64,000 nucleotides of DNA. Source: Phytophthora quininea. Its lineage: Eukaryota; Oomycota; Peronosporomycetes; Peronosporales; Peronosporaceae. Below the pieces are notes generated by a model that worked only from the letters and a program-made list of their open reading frames with translations, did no database searches and was not told where the DNA came from. Each line of letters opens with the position of its first letter. Positions within the stretch are counted from its first letter, which is position 1. A program made the translations under genes and the position numbers. The DNA lies in contig JAAVTG010000525.1 of the NCBI GenBank assembly GCA_011947345.1, positions 186,001 to 250,000 on the forward strand. The letters run 5' to 3'. Below, piece after piece: positions 32,748 to 46,489 of this stretch.

Positions 32748-35521
32748 TTAACTGGAGCCGGCGTAGTTGAGAGCCACCAGACTCAGCGCGATGATAGCGA
32801 TGCCGATAAAGAAGGACGGCACGAAAAGCTTGCCGTTGGGGTCGAACTTGTAGGCACCGGGCAGTAGTTCCTTGGCGGTGATACACACGAGCATACCAGC
32901 GACCACAGCGTACAGTGTAGCCTCCAGTGCGTAGCTCATGCCACCAGAAACAGCGGCCCAACCGATGCCAGCACCGAGCACTTGCGCGAAGCCGCTGATG
33001 ATCGTCCATTTGAACGCCTCCAACTTGCTGCCAGTCGCGTAGTACACAGGAGCAGCCACAGCAACACCCTCGGGGAAGTTGTGCAGGATAATACCGACGG
33101 ACAGCACGATACCCGTACGGAGACCCGCGAGCGAGGACACAAACAGTGCCAGACCTTCAGGGAAGTTGTGGATGGCGATGGCGATACCCGTCAGAACACC
33201 AGCACGACGGTATTCCTCCTTGACGCGGCTTTCTTCCTTGAGAAGCCCCGACGACTCCTCCGTGGCAGGGCTCGCCAGTTCCTGATGGGCTGCATTCGCC
33301 GCCACCGGAGTACCTGGAACGGGTGAAGCAATGTGCACAACACTGGCCTTCTCACCGCCATCGTCCGCCATCAGAGCCTTCTCGCCGTCTGCTTGCTCAA
33401 GATCGGCCTGTGCAGCAGCAGCGGCTGCAGCCTTGTCCTTGCGCTCGAAGACAGAGTGCACTAGCCACTCTACCAACAAAATGATGGCCATACCCACGAA
33501 AAACACCCCGTGGCAGCCATGTACGTGTTGCCGTTGCACGTGTTGTCGCATGTACCGGTGGAGGTAGTGCTGCCACCGTGCTCGTACGCTTCGGGATCAC
33601 TAGTACCAGGAGTGAACGCGGCACGGTAGTAGGTCAACGCCTCCGCGTACAAGTCGGCGAAGGCGATGAAGATCATGACACCGGCGGACAACGCAAAGGC
33701 GATCGACAGCGACCGCGGGTCGGCAAGGAACTTCAAGCGCTCCACCGAGATCACTAGCACCGACAAAGTGGTAGCGATACCGCCCAACACACTCATGCCC
33801 ATAGCCGTCGCAATGACCTCGTTCGTAATGACCGTTCCTGCCGTGATACCGTCGTCGTCGGCGTATCCGTCGTCCGTGTCCATGACCTTGAACCAGCTCA
33901 TCATCGAGTTCTCCTCGTGCTCCAGGATGTGGCAATGAGCAACGTAGGGCTCCGTGGTGTCGAAGCCGTAGTCCTTGGCTCCACGGGTGCTGTTAGCGAT
34001 GAGGTACTCGTCGGGAGTGCAAGCAACATAGCAGACTTGGGTGATGGTGTCGGTGGCGCGATCGCCAGCGTTGGGGATCTTGGCGACGTCCTTGAGGTGG
34101 TTCGTGTCGATCGTTTCTTCGGTATCACCGCACTGCGCGTTGACCAAGTGCCAGTGGAACGGATGCGGGTCGTCCGTGGGGTTCTGGAAGTTCCACTTCT
34201 CGACCGTGCCCTTGGTGCAGTGCAGACTGCTGGTGATGGTCGACATGTTGATCTGCTGCGACCGGTACATGATCATGTCGTAGAGCGGGCACTGCAGAGT
34301 GGTGTCCATCTCGCCCAGGATGACGGTACGCTCCTTGCCGCCGGCTTCGTACAGCGACTTGAGCGACTTGTACGTGATGAGAGTGGACGGAATCTCGCGG
34401 TACTCCATGGTGTCTGTCTTCAAGCTCTCAACGACGCGGATCTGCATCATGCGTCCGTCGTAAGCCGTCGGTTGGTCGGCGGTCTCATTGTCCTCCAGGT
34501 CGTAAGTCGTGCCGTTGGTGTCGTTGGTGAAGTCGCACACAAACTCGATGCGCTCGAACGGGAACAGCACGAGGTAGTCTTCGAACGACTCTGGGTTCTG
34601 CACGTAGCCCGAGTCGGTGGCGATGATCTGGCATTTGTCCTGGAACGGAACCGTGATGTTGTAGTGGCGCGCGTTGGCGACGTTGACCATACGGAAGCGC
34701 ACCTGGGCAGGAGGCACATTAACGTACGGCATCACGACGCCGTTGACGAGGTTGACGTTGCCGAAGGACTCGGGCACCCACTGGGTCGACCCGGCGTTGC
34801 AGTTGTCGTCCGAGTAGAGGATGTCGCCCGTGGTGTTGATCAGTCGGTCGGTCAAGATGAGCGGGATGTCGGTCTCGATGTCGAGGTTGAGCGAGGCGTC
34901 CAAGTCGGCGTCTTCGATGATGTAGGCACCCATGAGACCAGCCCACGTGTTGAGGCGGGTGAGGCCGTTGGCGTGGTCGTGGTAGATCTTGGTGGACGCG
35001 GACTGGTTGTTGTAGTAGTGGAACTCCTGCGACTGGTTCTTGTAGATGGATCGGTACGGCAGGCCGTCGTACTCGGGCGGGGACTCGAGTCCGTGCACGT
35101 GGGTGACCACCGGCACGCCGCAGTACGGGTAGCACTTGGATTCGATGTTGTTGAGCGAGTCTTCGACCGAGTCCTGCAGCAGGTGCGGCTGCGACAGCTC
35201 GTTGTACCAGGTGATGGAGATCGGCACGCCCTTGGTGACCTTGAGAGTCGGGCCGGGCATGGTCGGGGTCGAGTTGGTGAGCGCGTAGCCGTAGATGTCG
35301 CCGGAGATGGATCCGTCCTCGGTCCAATTGTGCGAGGCGCGCCCCATTTGCATGCTGATGGCGCCGCCGTTGGTCAGGTCGATGACCTCCGGAATGGGCA
35401 GCTCGCTTTCGTAGGCCTTCCAGTCGGTTTTGAGGTTCTTGAGCGCTTGTGTTGGGGTGAAGACGCCCGTGGCGATGAAGGTCACGGCCGCAGCCGACAG
35501 AGCCGCTCCCGTCGTGCGCAT
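32748..35521 (-). CDS. Multicopper oxidase - ZIP transporter fusion 3 (in-frame junction)
   Basis: ATG 35521 opens MRTTGAALSAAAVTFIATGV. The oxidase part has THVHGLESPP, IYHDHANGLTRL, HPFHWHLVNA and HCHILEHEENSMM. The reading frame passes without interruption from the oxidase (SMMSWFKVMDTDDGYADDDG) into ZIP TM1-TM2 (TAMGMSVLGGIATTLSVLVI), which shows that the two domains are one gene. The frame breaks only within TM3, near 33508, where adding one G to a GGGG run on the minus strand gives TGVFFVGMAI. The remainder holds an Ala-rich cytoplasmic loop and both HNFPEG motifs. It is the most divergent of the three copies. Its 3' end is about 100 bp from that of copy 2. Confidence 0.9.
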
Positions 35522-38319
<2,798 letters not shown>

Positions 38320-38593
38320 GCCATTTGACCAGAGCCTACGTCCAGGCCTCGGCTGTTACGTGTTTCCGGACGGAGAGAACCAGATAGCCTCGGCGATCGG
38401 CACAGACTATTTAGCTCCATCGTTTATAATTCCATTGCAACCCCAACGGTAGTAGTTGCTTGTTTGTCATTCCTCCGTCGTCATGTAGGAAAATGCTAGT
38501 AGAATGTCCTGGAAACTTTGAAAAAGTTTGTGTGAGAAAAAAGTATATGTACCAGTGATTGGTACCAGTTGTCAATTGATTCGCAGAAGAAGC

Positions 38594-39143
38594 ATGGGGC
38601 TGCAGGAGAAGATCAACGCCAACCCGACAGTGTACGCGGTGGCCACACCGGCGCGCAAGAAGTTCGACGTGGACGAGGCGCTGGACGAGGACGCAGCCGA
38701 CCCGTTCGAACCGGAAGAAGTCTTCGGTGCGGGCCGCAACGAATAGGCTAATAGTCGCTTTGGTTTTACATGTTATTATGTCCTGCCTAGAAATTCTGCG
38801 CCACATCAACGACCCGGAGCACCCGCTGACGCTGGAGCAGCTCAAGGTCATGTCACTCGAGAACATCCACGTGGACGACGCCCACTCGCGCATCAAAATC
38901 TACTTCACGCCCACCATCCCGCACTGCAGCATGGCCACGTTGATCGGACTCTGTCTGAGGGTGAAGCTGCTGCGGTCGCTGCCGTCGCGCTTCAAGGTGG
39001 ACATCCTCATCACCCCCGGCACTCACTCATCCGAGGCGGCGGTCAACAAGCAGCTCAACGACAAGGAGCGTGTGGCTGCTGCGCTCGAGAACTCGCACCT
39101 GCTGACGGTCGTCAACAAGTGCATCGCCAACACGGACAAGTGA
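38594..39143 (+). CDS. CIAO2: CIAO2/MIP18-type cytosolic Fe-S assembly factor
   Basis: Two exons: 38594-38726 and 38791-39143, with a GT-AG intron of 64 bp in phase 1. The spliced protein (about 161 residues) begins [20 protein letters not shown] and contains [40 protein letters not shown] with the conserved reactive Cys, and [19 protein letters not shown], the DUF59/MIP18 signature of the FAM96 family. With MMS19 and CIAO1 this protein delivers Fe-S clusters to nuclear and cytosolic enzymes. The acidic N-terminal region ([18 protein letters not shown]) is typical. Whether it is the 2A or 2B form is not decided. Confidence 0.93.
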
Positions 39144-39205
39144 GCGGAGTCTTCACGTGAGGGGTGAATACCAGTAAGATATTTGCACAGGTCTTCATTT
39201 TATTG

Positions 39206-40879
39206 CTATTGCTGTTGGGACTGGACCATGCGGTCAATTGCAGCGAGGCGTTGCAGCAGATCGTCACGCTCTTGGAGCAGTTTGTTGGTGTCGATGTCGG
39301 ACTGTAAGCTAGTTCTTGTGCTGTCTGGCGTGTCGAAGCTGTTGGAGCAGTCGTCTGCAAACAGGTCGAGGACTTCTCTCGAGTCTTCCAACGCGAGGAC
39401 TTGGCAAGACTCAAAGAATGAGGAAGTAGTGTCGAAGCCACTGGATGTGCTGGGACGGTCCGAACGCCACTTCTGCGGTGAGCCGCCAAGCGCTGGCTCA
39501 GCAGTCTTGACTCTCTTTTCAAAGGTGGAGGCTTCGCGCTCTAGTTGGGAGATCGCTTCGGGGACTACCAGTCCTGCTACAGTCATGGGACGGTTCTGCT
39601 CGGAGGTATGCGCCTTGCGGAATGCAGCACTCAGCAGCTTCATTTCACCCTCAAAGTCCAGTTCCCACCGCTCACGTTCAGCCTCGTACGCATTCGTGTC
39701 CTCTTGGATCCGCTCGAGCAAATGAGCCCGAGCACTTGTGGCGTCTCGAAGTAAGTTGAGTCTGCGCTGTTGGTTGAGACGTCGAAGTTGCTCGATTTTC
39801 CGTCGACGAGTCAGCTCTTCGTTCTCCACTCGATCCCGCTCGGTTTTCTCGCGCAGTTTGTCTTGTCGTTGTTTGCTATCGCGATAAAGCGCTTCTCTCC
39901 GCTGCTCACGTTGCTGCTGGCGGATTTCCTTTCCGACTGATGCGTCTCGGCTGAAGAATCCTTTAAAATGGGCGCTGCGTCTTGTACCTTCGTCTCGGAG
40001 TCATCGTCGCCACGGGCCTCGCGAGAATACAAGGAGCGGGTATGTACCGACGTGACTCGAGTGGTCATTTTGACTTCTTCATCTTCATCGCTTTCGTGAC
40101 CTCCAGGTTTCACTTTCTGCGCCACAGCACGAGAAGCTCTTCGCCCAGTGAAAGAACGTCGCTGACTATTGGTGCGGTGTTCATTAGAATCCCTACGGGA
40201 GCTGCGATTATCGTAGTGATCGCCGTCATCACTGTCAGCTCCAACATCACAGGAAACACTTGGGCAAGGACCAATTGCCATCACCGGAGACGAGCTGTTC
40301 AAGTCTAGAGACTTCTCCGACGATACTAACCGCATGCTCCGCAGGCTTGCAACCGAATGGTACGACGATGATTGTTGCTGTTGCGAGTCGAAAGACGACG
40401 AAGATGAACGTCCTGCTGACGTTTTGCTTGTGTCACTCACAGAAGCACCGAGAGGCATGACTTGAGTGCTCCGCGACCCGCTCATCTTCTTGCCACCTGA
40501 AAAATCCGCGTGCTCATGGCACTTGAGACTTTGGTCATCCACGACTCCTGTCGAGATCCGCCATCGTGGTCACTCCAGTCGCTGCGTCTTCGAGGTTGCG
40601 TCGGGTCGACGGCATTGAAGTCCTTGATCATGTCATCGCCGTAGCTGCTCGCGCTGCTTTGTTTGCGCCGCCTATCGGTCATAACTGGCGGCGAGGCCAC
40701 GTTAAAGTGGCGTTCCACTCGCGACACTCGCTTGTTGAGCTTGCAATCAGATCAAGTTCCTTGGTCTTTCCAACGCGAACAGCGTCCGGTCGAACGAGAG
40801 AGAGCCCAAAGTCGCGGTGGACTGTTTGGGAACATCCGGTGCTGCATACCAGAACAGCTTTAGCTCTGATCTCGACCAA
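39206..40879 (-). CDS. Serine-rich coiled-coil protein, frame-broken
   Basis: Four consecutive minus-strand fragments (from about 40879, 40727, 40542 and 39960 downward) move frame by the same one-base step each time, so they appear to be one gene of about 550 residues. The start is uncertain; no good ATG is seen upstream of about 40880. Regions are a beta-strand-like N part (RVGKTKELDLIAS), a long Ser/Asp/Arg-rich disordered middle (GRSSSSSFDSQQQQSSSYHS), then a charged coiled coil (EELTRRRKIEQLRRLNQQRR, LERIQEDTNAYEAERERW) and a final helix (NKLLQERDDLLQRLAAIDRM). TAA/TGA end at 39206. Possibly cytoskeletal or centrosomal by composition only. Confidence 0.6.
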
Positions 40880-41251
40880 CCTCGTCCTCTAGGCCCCCTG
40901 CCCGCCACGAAAATACCCCGATAAGATGCCGTTCAGATTAGTCCCAACCGAAAGAATAATCAGCGTCAACAGTACTCGGCAGCCAGGAAGACAAAGCACT
41001 GGGTATTGGAAAGGCAACTTCGACGTCAAAATGCTGCTCGAGCAGCTATATCAATGAAGATCGACGCGAATGGCGCTTACAGTACTGAGCTGACGTCCCG
41101 CCTTTCATCAAGCTGGAGGTGGCAGGACGTAGCCTGTCTCGCGTTAAATAACAGGAGCCGATGGGTGTAGCAGTCGGCTGCTGGAGAGACGATACGAGCA
41201 CGGCGGTGACGGACAACGAAGCTCTGGCACATCAAACCGAGCGGCGAATTC
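40880..41251. other. Spacer, possible promoter of the coiled-coil gene
   Basis: About 370 bp. The right part is the 3' flank of the PP2C gene, and the left part may contain the missing 5' end of the coiled-coil gene. No independent gene seen. Confidence 0.4.
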
Positions 41252-42625
41252 TTAAGAAATCTTGCCGCGAATGTCCACCACCAGGACCGTCACGTTGTCC
41301 AACGTGCCAAGCTCTACGGCGCGCTCTGTCAGCATGTTGGCGAGCTCTTCAACGCCGAGCCACGGGTTGTTCCTATCAAACAGCAAGCACCAACTAGTTA
41401 GAACGACATTCCACCAACAAATTAGACTGTCGGTTGCTCACCTGAGGCAAGTCGCGACTTGTTCGTTGCTGAGTACATCCCAGAGTCCGTCCGAAGCGAT
41501 GACGATATACTCATCTTCCGGTTTGAGTTCACGCACAGTCACCTCCGGGTCGGCAATCACCAGCTGACTCAGTTCTGCGTCTCCGAACGCTCTCGTGACG
41601 GCCAATCGGCCATTGACACGGGGCACTCCTTTCACATAGAGGACCATGCCTCCGCTCTCCTCGATTCTAGCTTTCTCATCTGCATTGGACGCTTTGTGGT
41701 CCGTCGTGAGCTGAGCCACCTGTTCCGCCTTCTCTTTCTTGGACACCAGCACTGCTCTGCAGTCTCCTGTGTTGCTAAGCACAGCCTTATTGTCTCGGAT
41801 CAGCAGGGTCACGGCCGTCGCGCCTCCTTCGCAATGACCGGCGTTTTCTCTCTTCAAGATCTCCTCATTGATGGCCAAACTAGCAGAGCGACATGCCGCT
41901 GGCAGGTCGCTCTTGTACTCTGCAGCAGCCAGTAAATAGATTGGGAACAGCAGCGCCAGCAGCGACGACGCTCTGGCTCCACCATGTCCGTCGTAGACCC
42001 CAAAGAACTGCGTGTCCTCGAGCTTGCTGTGCTTGAGCAAGTTCCGCAACCGCAGAGCCGGGGCGCGGCCTTCCACCACGAAGCTCTCGAGCACCTTCCC
42101 TTGCAGAAGGTCACTGAATTGCTGGGAGATGCCTCTCGGCGCCACCTCCAATAGCGCGCGTCCATACAGGTCCAAGTTGTCGATGGCTCGGAAGCGGTCC
42201 TCGTTGCCCGGTCTAGCGCCGTTCTTGGTGCTGACGGCGAAGGCTCGAGGCTTGTTGGCGGTGAAGGTGATCTCTGGGTCCACAGCGCCAATGGGAGGCA
42301 GCTCCGTGCGGGCGGAATTGCGTCGCAGTGACGTGGCTGACGCCACTGCGCGCATGCCACGGCTAGTAGCGTTCGGGTCCGCGACCACGGACACGGTGGA
42401 CGAGCGCCGCAGTAGACGCGCCAGCTGCCGCCCGAAGAAGCTCGGACGCGAGTATTGCTCCGTCGTGTACTGCTCCGTGCCGATGACGCTGGAGCGAGGC
42501 CCCTGGGGCTGCGGTGTCCCAACAGCATGGACGAACGAAAGTGCAAGAGTGCCAAGACGACTAACCCCTGATGTGAACACAGTGCGCAGCTGGTCGAAAG
42601 GCCGCAGAGCCCACAAATAACACAC
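41252..42625 (-). CDS. PP2C-family protein phosphatase
   Basis: Two exons: about 42625-41442 and 41372-41252, joined across a 69 bp GT-AG intron (CLR/NNPWLGVEEL). PP2C/PPM motifs occur in order: KNGARPGNEDRF, FFGVYDGHGGARASS with the metal Asp, GGATAVTLLIRDNKAVLSN, TGDCRAVLVS, TDHKASNADEKARI, GRLAVTRAFGDAEL, YIVIASDGLWDVLSNEQV and DNVTVLVVDI. It is a Mn/Mg-dependent Ser/Thr phosphatase. The N-terminal about 115 residues are low in motif content. The open frame begins at a GTG (42625), so the true ATG may lie elsewhere, for example in a short upstream exon starting at ATG 42672. Confidence 0.9.
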
Positions 42626-43111
42626 CTAGCCCCGACTGCATAGAAAACACTAGATAAAATTTTTCGAAGCAAAAATGGATAGATTTTTAGTCGACCAGAA
42701 AGTAGTACTTGAAAATAGTATCGCTACTATGCTATTATTACTATGTAGTCAATGATATTGTGTTAGTCAATGGTATATGTAGTAGTTATTTGGCTTGAAT
42801 TGTTAAAACTGCCTCGGCCAGGTACAGACGCAGGCAGAGTATTATGCATCGAAACCACCAGAATTGTGATTTGATGTGGTGGAAATACTGTTCCACTGTA
42901 ACCAGCAGACTAAGGGCCTGTAGCTGCAGTCTCAGCAGTGTTAATATTGTTGCCACTTTCCTCTGCTAGAGTATAGAAAGCTAGTTAGAACAATCATGTA
43001 CGTAGTAGTACGCTAAACGGTTGTCCGGTTGAACTATATTACGAAAACATTAGTACTAATATTAAAAAAGTGGAGCTTTCAAAGTATTCATATTTCTCGT
43101 AGAATAATATG
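42626..43111. other. AT-rich intergenic region
   Basis: About 490 bp, clearly AT-richer than its flanks, with no ORF of note. It lies between the 5' end of the PP2C gene and the 3' end of the GST zeta gene. Confidence 0.5.
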
Positions 43112-43971
43112 TCATTCCTGCTTGGCTGTGATCGGGGCGTCTGGCTGGCGGTTTGGCGCGGACGTGATGAACGCTTGCAGCTGCTCGAGCTCGCTCACAA
43201 CGCGCTGGATGGTCGGATACGCGGCCAGATCCACGCCGCAAAGCCGTCCGTTGCACACTTGAGGCAGCAGATAGACGTCTGCCAAAGTCACGGCGTCGCC
43301 CACACTGTAACGGCCCGCGCAGAGCTTCAGCTCCTCTTCCAGAGCCTGCAAGCCGCGCTCAATCCAGAGCCTGCTCCACGCGGCGACCAACGCTTGACGC
43401 TCCTCGTCGGTGGCCGGCGCCTGCATATCGGCGACCTGAATTTCATTGAGACAGCGCACCAGCAATCTAGTGAGCGCTCCACTTCTTCTTCCTCTTTCGT
43501 CTGACTCGTCCAATGTAGCTGGATTCAAAACAGCCATTCCGACGTACCTTGGTCGTGAGTGCTATGCTCTGCATGGGCTGGATATCGCAGCCCACGAGGC
43601 CGCACAAGTTGCGCACTTGGGCACGCTGCAGCAAGTCGGCAGGCAGCAGCGGCTTCTTCGGGTAGGCCTCCTCCAAGTACTCGAGGATCGCGCCCGACTG
43701 CGCCAGCGTATGGCCGTCCACAACCAGCACCGGAACACGCTGCGCATTGAGGAGACAGTGTCAATCGGGAGACGTCAACCGCCAAAGCAAGGAAAGTAAT
43801 TGCGGCAGGGACCTGGTTCGGATTCAGCTTGCGGTACGATTCCTCTCGCTGGCCGGCAGCACTCAAGTTGACAGAGACATACTCGTACTCGACGTCTTTC
43901 CACGCCAGCGCAATGCGGACGCGCCACGAGCAGCTGCTTCGCCAGTAGTTGTGGAGCTGGAACTTGGCCAT
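43112..43971 (-). CDS. GSTZ1: Glutathione S-transferase zeta / maleylacetoacetate isomerase
   Basis: Three exons: 43971-43813, 43739-43548 and 43466-43112, all GT-AG. The N terminus MAKFQLHNYWRSSCSWRVRI has the zeta-class S-S-C-S-W-R-V-R-I-A-L glutathione site. Exon 2 gives RVPVLVVDGHTLAQSGAILE with the conserved E-S/Q-x-A-I-x-E region. Exon 3 supplies the helical C-terminal domain (YSVGDAVTLADVYLLPQV). The spliced length of about 235 residues is slightly above the usual 215. The enzyme isomerises maleylacetoacetate to fumarylacetoacetate in tyrosine breakdown. ATG to ATG, it is about 255 bp from the divergent FkbM-type gene. Confidence 0.95.
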
Positions 43972-44226
43972 CGCGTAGCAGATTCGGGAATGAGGGCTCC
44001 TATCGTGTGGGGAAGCAAAGCGTTTGGCTACAGCACAGCTTGATTGCTGGAAACGGTACCTGCTATCTCATGGGACCTCCTGGTGATCACTATCCGCGTT
44101 AACGACCATCACTCCTTGTGCTTCAACTTCAAGCTTTCTTCCATACAAATCCCAGTACAGCAAAATTTAAAATCCTTCGTGGCGATCTTCCACAAAGATA
44201 CCGATGGCACTCGTCGATTTGCAACC

Positions 44227-46437
44227 ATGCGCACTTGGCTGTTGCTCGAGACCGTGCTGCTGGTTCAGGCATTCTCCTCCAGTACCAGCTTGCAATCGCA
44301 CTGCTCCAAGCTGCGCGTTCCCGTATCAAATATCGGACATGCATTGGTGCACGTGGACTCGTTCGACCCGGTCGAAGCCCAGGCGACAACCGTCTGTGCG
44401 GCCCATGGAGTGCCCAACTACAAGTGTGAGAGTGTGAGGCGAGAACTACGCGAGACGCTGCAGGAAATGGGTCACTTGGCGATCCGCGAAGCAGTGGTGA
44501 ACGTGTCATTGGACCACTCGCTGGCCTACGAGATCTTCATGGAGAACCACACCACATTGGAGCAAGTCAAGGCCCCCGAACTGCTCGTGGTGTATCCAGA
44601 GGAGCCGCTGGCAGACACGCTCTCGGCGTATTGCACACGGTACAAACTGGATGGACAGAGCTGCGAGGACGCTCGCGTCGGGATCACGGATATGGTGGCG
44701 AGAGATTGGGGCTGTGACGACCCCGAGGAGAGCGAAGTCAAACCTGAGAGGGAGTTTGTGGAGATGCAAATTGCTGTTGATGGGACACAGCACTCACTGA
44801 AACTTGACATAGCTTCCGATGTGGCGGTGGACGCGGCACGATTCTGCATCGATAGGAACGTGAACTTGGCAGACTGTGCTGCGCTGTTTCGCATTGTTCA
44901 AGAGCAAACTGAACTCGCTCGATCGAACGCCAGTAGGGATTCGATGCAAGAAAGCACGGAAACCACCTCCCGCCCTCGACTACGGCTTGATAGCCCAAGC
45001 TCGTCAAGACTGTATCCGCAGTCCGAACGAGTTTACCTCAAACCCAACTGGGTTTCGAATGAGTTTTCAGACGAAGCCTGCCTCTTTTTCAATTTCGCTG
45101 AGGAGGCTGTGAAATGCTTGAACATTCCTTTGGAAGACACCTTGTTCATCACTGCTAATGGGCTGAGTGAAGGATATCATCTCGTATACTTCACGGACAA
45201 AAACAAAGAGGAGATTTTGGCTGCCAAAATGATCCAGGTAGTGATTCCAACAGTCGAGCTAGTGGAGATTTTCACGGCAACAGCAACGGCAGCAGGAGAA
45301 GGCAGCGACAACGAGTACTTGATGGCAAAAATCAGCGCGACATTCTTTGATCCAGCTGACCGTGACTATCGAGTTTGTGCGATGCTTGATCACTCGTTCG
45401 AATGTCTGGACCCGGAGTGGATGGCGTTCGATGAGCGCGAGTTCCAGCACGGCACGAGAACAGAGCTCTTCCGCCAAAGTGTAACTTTCCATGCGCCTCT
45501 AGACCACGTGCATCTTGAGCGAAACGAACATCATCAGCTAAGTGTTCTACTGGTTAGCAAAAACAACAAGGCACTGGCGATGTCAGACACCGTGAGCTTC
45601 CAGGCAGCACCGAGTGTCAACCGGCAGACCTCTCGTCTCCATGTGCTGGACCCAAGAATTCACACGCCGCAGAAACCATCTGTCTGCCCAGAACTGCTTC
45701 TCTCCACGCCAAAGCTGCAATGGCTCTGCGATCTCTGGCGCCACGAATGGGGATTATTCTCCCAGAACGGAGAGGATGGTATTTTGCGCGAAATATTTCG
45801 TCAGATAGGGACAAAAACCAAATCGTATGTAGAGTTTGGCACGGAGAACGGGGACGAATGCAACACACGATACCTGCGCGAGGTCGACGGCTGGAATGGA
45901 TTGTTGATGGACTCACGTCACGAAGACGAGAGTATCGAACTCCATCCAGAATTCATCACTCGTGAAAACCTCATGCCACTACTAGCCGAGAAGTACAAGA
46001 GGCTTGTTCCCAGCGACTTGGACTTCATTTCCATCGACGTGGACTTCAATGACTACTGGTTGCTTAGCGCCATCGATTTAACACGCGTGGCTCCCCGTGT
46101 CGTTGTCGTCGAAGTAAACTCCCACATCCCTGCAAACGAAGCCCGGACGGTCGAATATGACGACAGCAGCGATGGGAGCGGCGGTTGGGATGGCTATTCA
46201 TCGTACTTTGGGGCAAGCGTTGCTGCCTTTTACCGATGGGGCACCCGAAATGGTTACTCGCTTGTGTACTGCGAGTCGCATGGAGTCAACTGTTTCCTTG
46301 TGCGCAACGACGTTCTTGGGGAAAATGTGTCAGCAGTGCTTGGACCGGAACAGCTCCAGAACCCGCCAAACTTTTTCGGGCAAGGTTGGAATTATCCAAA
46401 TGCGTGGCAACCACACCACAAGTGGGTGTGGCTTTAG
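44227..46437 (+). CDS. Secreted or lumenal FkbM-type methyltransferase-like protein
   Basis: The frame is open from 44044, but ATG 44227 opens a signal peptide (MRTWLLLETVLLVQAFSSST), so I use it. Of 736 residues, the first about 480 are Cys-containing repeats of similar segments (TVCAAHGVPNYKCESVRREL and SAYCTRYKLDGQSCEDARVG share a pattern), possibly tandem small domains. The C-terminal about 230 residues resemble FkbM-type methyltransferases: FSQNGEDGILREIF, YVEFGTENGDECNTRYL, GWNGLLMDS and DFISIDVDFNDYWLL. It ends HHKWVWL. The substrate is unknown; location in the secretory path suggests a glycan or protein target. A possible alternative is loss of catalysis with only the fold retained. 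Confidence 0.75.
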   Translation: MRTWLLLETVLLVQAFSSSTSLQSHCSKLRVPVSNIGHALVHVDSFDPVEAQATTVCAAHGVPNYKCESVRRELRETLQEMGHLAIREAVVNVSLDHSLAYEIFMENHTTLEQVKAPELLVVYPEEPLADTLSAYCTRYKLDGQSCEDARVGITDMVARDWGCDDPEESEVKPEREFVEMQIAVDGTQHSLKLDIASDVAVDAARFCIDRNVNLADCAALFRIVQEQTELARSNASRDSMQESTETTSRPRLRLDSPSSSRLYPQSERVYLKPNWVSNEFSDEACLFFNFAEEAVKCLNIPLEDTLFITANGLSEGYHLVYFTDKNKEEILAAKMIQVVIPTVELVEIFTATATAAGEGSDNEYLMAKISATFFDPADRDYRVCAMLDHSFECLDPEWMAFDEREFQHGTRTELFRQSVTFHAPLDHVHLERNEHHQLSVLLVSKNNKALAMSDTVSFQAAPSVNRQTSRLHVLDPRIHTPQKPSVCPELLLSTPKLQWLCDLWRHEWGLFSQNGEDGILREIFRQIGTKTKSYVEFGTENGDECNTRYLREVDGWNGLLMDSRHEDESIELHPEFITRENLMPLLAEKYKRLVPSDLDFISIDVDFNDYWLLSAIDLTRVAPRVVVVEVNSHIPANEARTVEYDDSSDGSGGWDGYSSYFGASVAAFYRWGTRNGYSLVYCESHGVNCFLVRNDVLGENVSAVLGPEQLQNPPNFFGQGWNYPNAWQPHHKWVWL

Positions 46438-46489
46438 AGATGGCAAACTGGCATGTCACTAAGCGAGACCATTGAATTGGTGGGAAGCC

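Noticed and set aside
9376..35521. RXLR or Crinkler effectors among secreted proteins
   Set aside because: The secreted products are large enzymes. I found no R-x-L-R followed by E-E-R, and no LFLAK motif, behind any signal peptide.
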